From Apiotrichum sp. Y4204 (Eukaryota; Basidiomycota; Tremellomycetes; Trichosporonales; Trichosporonaceae), in NCBI GenBank assembly GCA_025531455.1, contig JAMYHL010000075.1, positions 62,001 to 126,000 of the forward strand: 64,000 bases of DNA. Direction: 5' to 3'. Each line of letters begins with the position of its first letter. Positions within the stretch are counted from its first letter, which is position 1. A model generated the notes under the pieces. It made no database searches and was not told the DNA's origin. It worked only from the letters and a program-made list of their open reading frames with translations. Shown piece by piece: positions 12,801 through 21,469 of the stretch. The translations under genes were made by a program, and so were the position numbers.

Positions 12801-14000
12801 GCTCACCAGACCCCCAGACTACCAACATCAGGCTATCAGATCACCAGAAGAGCCCGCGACGCGTCACATCCGGTCTTGCGACGGACAACGCGATCGAGTG
12901 CGTACCGCCTTGAGGAGGGCCAGGCGCAGGGATACCCCCCTTTGCCTCCTGCCGCGTTTTGAGTGTTGCTACGATCCGGCCGGCACAGGGGTATGTTTAC
13001 GTTTCCGGGCGGGGGCAGAAGGATCTCCGCCCTTCACTTTGAGCTCTAGTCTTTGAGTCGCAATAGTCATGTATCTGTATCTTCTCCGTCTCTGCAATAT
13101 GCTGTGATACATGTGATATCTACATCTCAAGGCTCAAGCTCTCCAGCTGGCCAGTTCTAAGTCAACGGTGCACGGTCCGCCGGCCGCCGGCCTCTCCGAT
13201 CTCCGAAACGGAACGCTGATCGCTGATCGGCGCAAAAGCACACGAGTAATCGATCGGCGCGGATGCGCACGGCGATACAGCACAGATTGCGGCCGAAATT
13301 TGCCCTTCTCGGAGGACCGGGAAGGAGACCCGGTTTGGGATATATGGTTACACTTGAGGAGCATGTGGGGATCGTTGAGAGATTGTTCTGAGCGGTATGG
13401 TCTGTATGAATCGTGCATTGCCGATGCTAAGACCAGTAACTAGTAGAGAGCTTTGGTCGATTGGGTTCATGTTCATTAACAGCTGCGAAAGGTATCGCCA
13501 CACCGTGTCCGCGCAACCCTCCTTTCATCGCAATCGGCCACGCTGTGCACGGTGATCGAGGCAGCAAGCCCGTTACGGGTGTACACGTCTACAAGGCGAC
13601 GTGTCCACCGATCAGCTCTGATTGTACATGGACGTCGAAGGTTTTGGGCACTGAAGAGCGGCGGCTCTTGGCATCCTGGGAGCTCGACGACTGCCACCTC
13701 GTCGTCATGAGCGTTTTGACTCTTGGGGGCGCCACATTTATGCTGCCATGCAATCTCCACGGAAGGATCACGTGAAGCTTCCAGAATACTCCCGCTATTG
13801 GGCCCCACATTGATGATGTGGCAACTTCGTGGCAACATCACAATCTCCCGACCTCCACGCCAATGTTCCAGCAATTCCTGGTGGCTGGCGGATCGAGCAC
13901 TTGGATATCTTGGCCGTTTGAATGTTTACCACCACCACTAACTTTCTGTTGTTGCTACCTTCCAGCTCTCTCCACACTCTACAGGCCACAACTCTACGCG
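9886..14000. other. 4.1-kb gene-poor region between divergent genes
   Basis: Holds the 5' flanks of the VHS/GAT gene (left) and the J-domain gene (right). The left kilobase is GT-rich on the plus strand, a probable pyrimidine-rich 5' UTR/promoter of the minus-strand gene. Open frames at 11151-11435, 12215-12589 and 13476-13874 lack good starts, partners or recognisable motifs. A Ser/Ala-coding GCCTCTGCT repeat lies near 11370-11410. The 13-mer TGATCGCTGATCG at 13217-13229 recurs at 63087. Confidence 0.5.
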
Positions 14001-15786
14001 ATGCGGGTCACTCCCCTGCTCTCCCTCATTGCCGGCGTGCTGGTCGTCGCGCAGCGCAGTGCGTCCGAGGCTGCCGCGGACGGAAACCGGCTCCTTGGAC
14101 AGGGCGCGTACGGCGATGCGGCGCGCGCGTATGGCGAGGCTATTAGTGAGTCTTAGCTGGGAATGGGGCGGGCTGGGGCTTTGTGGACGAGACTCGAGGT
14201 CACACGAGTCATGTCTGGGCGGCGTGCTGCCCACTAAGCGTACAGTCCGCTGTTGTCTCACTGGTCTCCGCACACAGCACTGTCTCTGCGCCCTCTTCTC
14301 CACCCGCATGAGCTGCTCGCAGGCTAACCGCAGACGCCGACCCCTCATCGTACATCAACTACTACAAGCGCGCAACGGCATACCTCTCACTGGGACGACA
14401 TGCGGCGGCCATCGACGACTTTGACGCGATAATCAAGCTGAACCCCGAGTTCTCACAGGCACACCTGCAAAAGGCGAAGATTCTGGCCAAGGACGGCGAG
14501 TTCCAGCGCGCGGCGGACGAGCTGCGTGCCTACGACAAGTGCAAGAACAAGAAGCCGGGAGACGAGACGGAGGCGACGACGCTCCGCGCCCATGTGACTG
14601 CGGCTGCGAGGGAGGAGAAGAGCGCGCGCGCAGCGGCAAAGAACCGGAAATGGGAGGACTGTGTCGCGCACACTTCGCGGGCGCTTGAGGTCGGGCCGAA
14701 TTCTGCACCGCTCCGTGAGCTGCGTGTGCAGTGCAACACTGAGCTCGGCGAGGCCGAGGGCGCGTACGGTGATCTCAGGTGGGTGGAGCCTTGAGATACA
14801 GCTCTGACATCAGCCGTCTGGCGATCCTGCAACCGTCATCACAGGAGCTTCGCATGCGTCTCGCGTACATGTCCTACTTCCTGCTCGACACGAGTATCGC
14901 CGTCAACGAGGTGAAGAAGTGTCTCCATTTCGACCCGGATAACAAGGGGTGCAAGCGGTTGCACAAGTTGTTCCGCGCCCTTGAGCGCGACTGGACCAAG
15001 GCCCGCAACTTTATTGAGGGCGGCAGCCCACGGAAGGGCTTACAGCTGCTGCGGGGGGAGGAGGGCGTTGTTGCGCGGTTCGACGCGGCGATGAACGAGG
15101 CTTTGGCGGCCGGCGAGATCCCACCACAGTTCCACACCAAGGACAAGTCCAAGACCCGTGCATCTCTATACGCCCTTGCGTGCCGGGCAGTGGTCGACAG
15201 CAATGACTTTTCCGCCAAGGCGGCGGCGTTCTGCGACGTGGCATTGGCTCTGGATCCCGAGAACGAGTCGGCGCTCGTGTTCCGCGGTGAGCGGTTGCTC
15301 AAAGAGGAGAAGTGGGACCAGGCGGTTGCCGCCTTCCAACGTGCCTTCGAGATTTCTGGGCGCCAGAGCCAGGACGTCATGAACCGCATGCAGAAGGCGC
15401 AGAGGCTGCTGAAGCAGTCGAAACAGAAGGACTACTACAAGGTACTTGGGATCTCGCGGGACGCGGACGAGCGGACGATCAAGCGCGCGTTCCGTAAAGC
15501 CGCCAAGGCAAACCACCCGGACGTGGGCGGCAGCGAGGAGAAGATGGCGACGATCAACGAGGCGTACGAGGTCCTCTCGGACCCCGAGCTGCGCGCGCGC
15601 TTCGACGCCGGCGACGACCCCAACGACCCGACCGGCGGACAGGGCGGCAACCCGTTCCAGCACCACGGCGGCGGAATGCCCTTCTTCTTCCAGCAGGGCG
15701 GCGGATTCCCAGGCGGCGGCTTCCCCGGAGGCGGATTCCCAGGCGGAGGAGGCGGGCAGAAGTTCCACTACCAGTGGGCAGGATAG
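14001..15786 (+). CDS. DNAJC3: ER-lumenal TPR/J-domain co-chaperone (DNAJC3/P58IPK family)
   Basis: Three exons, join(14001..14145, 14334..14778, 14814..15786), 1563 nt = 520 aa. Intron 1 is unusually long for this window (188 nt); intron 2 is 35 nt. The ATG at 14001 opens a signal peptide (MRVTPLLSLIAGVLVVAQ) followed directly by TPR repeats (GNRLLGQGAYGDAARAY, INYYKRATAYLSLGRHAAAIDDFDAI) that run to about residue 390. A J domain follows at about 401-465 (DYYKVLGISRDADERTIKRA) with the essential HPD motif in ANHPDVGG. The tail is Gly/Phe-rich, with three near-identical GGGFP units. Proteins of this architecture bind unfolded clients in the ER lumen and hand them to BiP/Kar2 by stimulating its ATPase through HPD. 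There is no KDEL-type signal at the C-terminus (ends FHYQWAG), as in animal members. It is convergent with the next gene. Confidence 0.92.
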
Positions 15787-15994
15787 TGTATCCGCGACTA
15801 TTATCGCATGCAATGTATTAGAGATAGAGGATAAGCACAGTATTGGTTAGAAGCGTGAGATGGGAGGGGGTGTCAGTTAGAATGAGTTGGACTCTCTGCT
15901 GCGATCTTGTCCACTGTGCCACAACCACGTCAAACAAACCTGCAGCTCTATGCCTCTAACGCCATACATGTACAACAAAGTCCGCGCCAGGTCA

Positions 15995-16577
15995 TCACTT
16001 CTTAGCCGTCTTGTCACTGCGTGTTAGCGGAGCAACAACCAAAAGCAGGTAACGTCATCGATCTACCTGCAATCCGCTACTCACCCCTCGTCGCCCTTGT
16101 TCTTCATAATCGTGAGCTTGCCCGACGACGCGGCGTTGACCATCTGCCGCTCAATGTGGTTGTTGATCTTGGCCGAGAGAGTCTGTGTGTGAGCTGTGAA
16201 CAGAATCAAGATGGAGTTGTGGAGAGTGGTGTTGCACCTCGGACCGTCAAGGCCAGCTCGTACATAGGATCTGCAGCTGGCCACGCTCTCGACGTCGTGG
16301 GATTATGGGAAGAGTTGTGAGGAGGGACCAGGCTCGTGGCTGGTTCTAAGCATCACAGCCACGCCTCCTGTTAAGTCTCCCCCTCTTCCAATCCCCGGTC
16401 CCCCATCTCTCCAACGGCCCTCCGCCCCCCGCTACCCACCTTCTTGGTCATCTTCTCGCGCACATGGTCGACCTTCTTCGGCGCGATCACACGCCGCCCC
16501 TTGGGCGTCGTGCCGCCCTTTTTCCGCCCGCCCGAGGGTGTCTTGCCCTTCAGGCCCTTTGTGTTGCCTTGTGCCAT
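15995..16577 (-). CDS. small basic UPF0390 (DUF2462) family protein
   Basis: Three exons, complement(15995..16016, 16085..16182, 16440..16577), 258 nt = 85 aa. The last exon is only 22 nt. Splicing it replaces an immediate stop after GDEG with the ending GDKTAKK, and the phase works out exactly. Visible motifs are a Lys/Gly-rich N-terminus (MAQGNTKGLKGKTPSGGRKK), RRVIAPKK, and a helix KINNHIERQMVNAAS with a basic end. This matches the pattern of the UPF0390 family, which includes the human C19orf53 protein. The family has no firmly assigned function; high basicity suggests a nuclear or nucleolar location (inference). It is divergently transcribed from SFM1 across a 277-bp shared promoter. Confidence 0.8.
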
Positions 16578-16854
16578 TGCGATAAGATGTGGGATGGGGT
16601 GGGTGATGGGGAGGAGATGGATGGTTGAACGACGGCTCGAAGGTATGGCATGACTTGGCGCCAGCCTGATTTTGAGGTTTTGCTTTTGCGGTTGGTGGCA
16701 AATTTCCCATTTTTTCTGGTTCCGCCAAAATGTTCACCCAAAAAGTCGGTTGGTGGTGACTGACTGACTGACGACATGAGCGATATGTGAGATGAATCCG
16801 ATGTTGAGCGATAGATACCTAGATACATTCATCTTATCTCTAGAACACACCACG
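16578..16854. promoter_or_regulatory. shared divergent promoter, UPF0390 gene / SFM1
   Basis: The 277 bp between two outward-facing start codons must carry both core promoters. A run of four GACT repeats (TGACTGACTGACTGACG) lies near 16758-16775. No consensus TATA box is evident. Confidence 0.5.
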
Positions 16855-17725
16855 ATGGCCAAGGGATTCAAATACGTGATCGGTGCGCTGTTTTTGGGAC
16901 ACAGCTGACGGCAGAGCACATGGAGAAGGACGACGAGGCGACGCGCGCGCTCCCGGAGTGGGTGTGTCTCGAGTGAGTCCCCATCCGCGAGTCTAGCTCC
17001 TGACGTTAGGTACGCGCACATGCTGCAGCTCGTCGGCCCCGAGTCCAGCGTGCACTTTACCTCTCTCTCTTCCTCCTCCATTCCGCCGTTGAAGGAATAC
17101 CTCTCCTCCAAGCCCGACGGCGCCAAAGCTCACCCCACCACTGACCCGGTGCTCACCCTCCTCGCGTCCCTCCCCTCCCCGATCCCGCTGGAGCGGGTAT
17201 GCCTCCTCGACCCCCGCGCCGAGGCGGAGATCTCGCCCTCTGATGCCGACGCGTTTGATGTGTTCCTCTACGGCGGTATCCTCGGTGACGACCCGCCGCG
17301 CGACCGCACGGGCGAGCTGCGGAAACTTGGCTTTCCCGGGCGCCATTTGGGCCCAGTGCAGATGACGACGGACACTGCTGTGGGAGTCACGAAGCGTGTC
17401 GTTGAGGACCAGGGTGGGTGCAGGAGATAAGGGAGGATTGGTGCTGATGATAGTGCCGCTCGACAAGATTCCCTTCAATGTATGTCACATCAGCTGGATG
17501 GCGAGCAGTAGCTGATGGCAGGAATTCCCCACGATCAAGTTCAACAAGTACGAGTCGGTCGAGATGCCGTTCCGTGAGTCTCGAGCTAGAATATAGACTC
17601 GATGTAGCTCCGGGCCACCACTTACAGCAGGGTACATCGCCGACGAGAAGGGCGAGCCCATCCTCCCGCCTGGAATGAAGAAGCACCTCCAGGACGACAT
17701 GAACCGCACCATTGATGACTTCTAG
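16855..17725 (+). CDS. SFM1: SPOUT-family protein arginine methyltransferase Sfm1
   Basis: Six exons, join(16855..16882, 16915..16972, 17010..17413, 17454..17479, 17522..17573, 17631..17725), 663 nt = 220 aa; yeast Sfm1 is 213 aa. Diagnostic blocks line up along the chain: KYVIEHME near the N-terminus, WVCLEYAHML, VCLLDPRAE, the knot-forming GGILGDDPPRDRT, QMTTDTAV, then IPFNEFPTIKFNKYESVEMPFRY and LPPGM near the end. Sfm1 (DUF431) uses SAM to monomethylate an arginine of ribosomal protein uS3 (Rps3) in the cytosol. Intron 1 is only 32 nt, among the shortest in the window; exons 4 and 5 are 26 and 52 nt. The model is strongly supported because every junction restores a conserved motif. Confidence 0.95.
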
Positions 17726-18075
17726 AGGAGTGTCTGTTGCGCAATATGTCTGTTGCACAATGGTGCGGCACCAGACGCGCCGTGCATTTTGCAAGGCTTG
17801 CTTCACGGGGTGGAAGAGCGCAAAGTCGCAGCGTCCTCGCGCAAGCGCGCAAGTGCTAGGCTGGAGTACGTCCTGCTTTATGCCGCACACAGGCCAGAGT
17901 CCCCACATCCCCATCCATTCATATCCTATCTTCTTCCACACGTTCATATGCACGAATACTACTGTAGATACTATTCACATCCGCTCCCTTCCTAGAGCCG
18001 CGACGGCGTCGGACTGCCATAAGTCAAAGGCCAAGCACAAACCCCCATCCTCCCCCAAACTCACATTAACGGCAC
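17726..18075. other. convergent 3' flanks, no gene seen
   Basis: 350 bp between the stops of SFM1 and the minus-strand thioredoxin-fold gene. It should contain both 3' UTRs and polyadenylation signals; no gene is supported. Confidence 0.5.
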
Positions 18076-19037
18076 TTACACGCAAACCTTCTCGGTGAAG
18101 AACTTGTCCCACTCGGCGGCGCCAAACGAGCTCGAGACACTCGAGTCCTCGAGTCCATTCAGCAGGACAGTCGGGGTGAAGTGGATGCCGTTCTGGCGCC
18201 CCTCGCGGACAAGGTACTTGAGGTCCATGAACATGGCCGAGCCGCCGTTGGCCTTTTCGTGGACCTGGAGCTTGTCCATGAACTTTGTCGACTCGGCGCT
18301 CTTGGCTCCCGGGGCGAGCTTGCCCGCCTTGTCGAGCACCGCCAGCATGACGTCCACGTACGCCTGCTGGATCTGGCGCGGCGTCTTGTCCACGACCTCC
18401 TTGTTGAACCACTCGTCCTGGATCTCGTACGACTGTCGTCAGTGTTCATGTACTAGTTCCAGCACTGGGATAACACTCACGGCAAGGAGGTAGTCCCAGA
18501 AGAGCTCGGGATGCTCCTGCCCAAAGATGAGGATCGCCTCGCACGGGTATCCCGAAAAGTAGTGGCTGTCGTCAGTAGTGTTCAGAATTGGCGCCACGGA
18601 ATGAGAACCGGTGAGAAGAGACATCCCACTCAAAGAATAGCGGTGCGCCATCTCTCATGTCTAAGCACTCCTCTGTATCTTCCCACGCTTCTTCCGCTCC
18701 ACTCATGGACTCTCTCTCGCCCCTCTCCACACCCAATCGCACTCACAAGGGCTGGGGGTAAATCCGCACGATGAGCTGCATCTTACCCTCGAGCTTGCCG
18801 CCCTTCTGGACCTGCGGCACGACATTGGAAGCGAGCGAACGCGCCATACGCGCCGAGAACGGACACAGCGGCTCAAGGTAGCTGGCGTTAGATGGAATAA
18901 AGGGTGGTTTGACGGGTTTGGAGACGGAGCCGCGGGAAATTGACCGTCATCTCCCCGATACCCAGCCACACTCACACATCCAGCGTCTGGTCGCCGGTGC
19001 CGGTACGCAGGAAGGAAAGCGCGGTAGGGAGGCCCAT
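18076..19037 (-). CDS. thioredoxin-fold (DsbA-like) protein
   Basis: Four exons, complement(18076..18432, 18481..18565, 18747..18881, 18976..19037), 639 nt = 212 aa. Introns of 94, 181 and 48 nt all use GTGAGT donors. The N-terminal strand leads into DVYLEPLCPFSARM, the position of the DsbA active site, but the site reads CPFS, so only one cysteine remains instead of CxxC. A helical insertion follows (GQEHPELFWDYLLASYEIQDEWF). A cis-proline-like loop FTPTVLLNG then precedes the end (FTEKVCV). The fold assignment rests on this order of motifs. A CxxS site would allow glutathione-linked or monothiol chemistry but not a standard dithiol reaction. No signal peptide is seen, so it is probably cytosolic. 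Specific substrate unknown. Confidence 0.78.
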
Positions 19038-19584
19038 GGTGATCTGAAGGTGGTGATTAGATGTGGATGCAAGTAGGGTTGTAAAAGTGCAAGACGTCTG
19101 CTCCAGAGTACTTATACTCGCTGGTGCTGCGACTGTTGCTCTCCCGTTCCCATCAAGAGGCCGCCATTTCGTCATCGCACACTCCACTCTCGCCATTCCT
19201 TTTTTTCGCGACCTCACTCCAGCAAACGCCGGATATACGCCCTGCCGCACCACCTCTGCACCACTCTGTTCTTTCGGCCACAACCGACCCTGACTACCAT
19301 TCACCGGATTCGGATTCGGTCACCTCCTCTCCCTGCAGACGGCCATATGAGGGTCTCATCTCACAACGGCCTGTCATCTTGGCATTGATTGCTCCGTCCG
19401 CAATGTCGGAGGCGAGAGGCTCTGAGCGCTAGTCCGAGCGACCTATCGCGCCCCTCGGCCGGCATCCCATCATTCGGCATTCCCTATCTCCAGCTTTCCA
19501 TATCTCCGTCCACTAACTTCACAGGCCGCAGCCACAGCACCATCTTCGCCGTAATCTATGCACTGCATGTGCCATCTAGTCTAC
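19038..19584. other. intergenic, no gene seen
   Basis: 547 bp between the start of the thioredoxin-fold gene and the stop of SSZ1. It holds the promoter of the former (pyrimidine-rich on the plus strand around 19180-19280) and the SSZ1 3' UTR. Confidence 0.5.
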
Positions 19585-21469
19585 TTAAGCCTCAAAGCGG
19601 TCGGCCTCGGCCTCCTTTCCCTCCGCCCACGCAGCGACCTGGACCTTACCCTCCTTGGTCACAATGACCTCGAGGACGAGGCTCGAGCCGGCAGGGACGT
19701 CGACCTCGACGCCGCCAAGACGCGTCGTCTTCTTGGTGATCGGTGTGCGGATCTCCTCGTCCTCGTCCTCGTCGTCGGAGAAGTCGTCCTCGTCGTCCTC
19801 GGTCTTCTCGACAGGGGCGCGCTCGACCTTCTCAACCTTGACCTCCTCCTTGCCCTCCCAGATCTCGAGGCCGGTCTTGCCACCGGCAACGGGGAAGGAT
19901 ACCCGGCGACGGACGGGGAGAGGGGCACCAATCTCAATGACAGTGGCGGCAAGGAGGTCGTCCGAGGCGCCGGGGAGAACAACACCAATGGGTGCCGAGG
20001 TGGTGGGGAGAGGAGAGGCGGCGTAGGCGAGGATCTCGTCGACCTTGATGGTGTCGTCGAGGCTGGCGAGGTGGAGAGCCTGGAGGGCGCAGCCGACAGC
20101 GATCGCCTCGGCGGGGTCGAGGGCCGCGGTGATGGGGGTGGTAGGGGGGACGATGAAGGAGAGGTGCTGCTGGAGACCGGGGAGGAGAGTCGAAGCACCG
20201 GCAAGGAGGACCTCGTCGATCTCGGCGGTGTCGAGGCCAGCCTCGGTAACGGCCGCGCGGAGACGCTGGCCGACCTGCGAGTAGACACCGGTAGCGAGGC
20301 CGTCAAAGCGGATGCGGTTGATCGCGGACGAAAGGTCGTAGCCGTCCTTGAGCGACTCAACAGCGCAGGTGGCGGCACCCGACGAGGCCGAGAGCGAACG
20401 CTTGGTGTGCTCAATGGCAAGACGGAGCTTGGCCTCGGCACGCTTGTCCTGAGCCGACGCGGCCTCGGTGCAGGGAAGCTCAAGAGCAATCTTGGTCTTC
20501 TTGGTGAACTCCTTGGCGAAGTGCTTGATGAGGAGGTTGTCAAACTCGCGGCCACCAAGCTTGTCGTCACGCGACTTGGAAAGGACAGTGTACTCGCCGT
20601 CGGAAACAGCAATGACCGAGATGTTGAGCGAGGTCTCGCCCATGTCGAGAACGACAACCTTCTTGTCACGGGGCTCAAACTCGCCAGCGTTGCCCTCCTC
20701 GGGGGAGCCGAGAAGACCGCGCTCCGCACGCTCCTCACTCATACCCGCGCGGTAGCCGACAAGGACGGCAGCGGCCTCGTCGAGGACCTGAATAACGTTG
20801 ATGCCGGCGGCGGTGGCGGCGTCGCGAAGAGCCTGGGTCTGCTCGGGGGTGAACCAAGTGGGGGCCGAGATGACGCAGTGGGTAGGCTTGGAGCCGAGGA
20901 AGTCGGTGGCCGAGCCGAAGAGAGTCTCGAGGAAGAGGGTGGTGATCTCCGGGGCGGTGATGGTCTTCTTCGACGGGGTGGGCTCGCGGATAGCGGGGGT
21001 AGCGGCGCCCGAGGGGGCAGCCGAGCGCGAGCCGGGGGTGGGGAGAGGGGGAGGGGGGATCATGATGTCGACGGTGTAAGCCGGGGTCTTGGACTCGGGG
21101 ATGAGAGGCGCGGCAAGGATGGCGGTGTGGTCGACCTCATCGTAGGTGTGGCCAAGGAGGTTGCGGAAGCCCATGATCGTGTTGTGGCCGTTCTTGACGA
21201 GGTGGGGCTTGGCACCGTTGCCGATGTACTGAGGTGTGAGCTTGCGCGCGGCGGCATCTCGATCCCGGTGTCCTAACTCACAACCTGGTCCTCGACGTAC
21301 GAGACGGCACACGCGATCTGGCGCTCGCCCTCCTCGTTGGCGATGCACTCGGCATGGCCCTCCTTGTCGATGACCGCGATGGACGCGTACGACTGGCCGA
21401 AGTTGATACCAAGGACGACGGGAGACCTGGGGGTTAGTCGCGGTCGAACATGAAGGCAGATACACACAT
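19585..21469 (-). CDS. SSZ1: Hsp70-like ribosome-associated complex subunit Ssz1 (5' end unresolved)
   Basis: Two main exons, complement(19585..21228, 21282..21425/21426), about 595 aa plus a start. The 53-nt intron 21229..21281 restores SYVEDQV-YIGNGAK. The Hsp70 actin-like fold is visible: SPVVLGINFGQSYASIAV, TIMGFRNLLG, CVISAPTWFTPEQ, VLDEAAAVLVGY, VVVLDMGETSLNIS, DDKLGGREFD, VLLAGASTLLPGLQ. Ssz1 pairs with Zuotin as the ribosome-associated complex at the nascent-chain exit, stimulating Ssb. A Pro/Ala/Ser loop (PPPPLPTPGSRSAAPSG) is inserted near residue 105 and an acidic stretch (EDDEDDFSDDEDEDEE) lies near the C-terminus. The only nearby upstream ATG (21469) is not in frame through the obvious CAG acceptor at 21427, so the first residues cannot be fixed. 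The identity itself is secure. Confidence 0.9.

Noticed and set aside
13476..13874. 132-codon minus-strand frame before the J-domain gene
   Set aside because: It starts at TTG, with no ATG, splice partners or recognisable family.
19558..21276. 572-codon plus-strand frame antisense to SSZ1
   Set aside because: It is an antisense shadow of the high-GC3 SSZ1 coding region. The Hsp70 motifs are on the minus strand.
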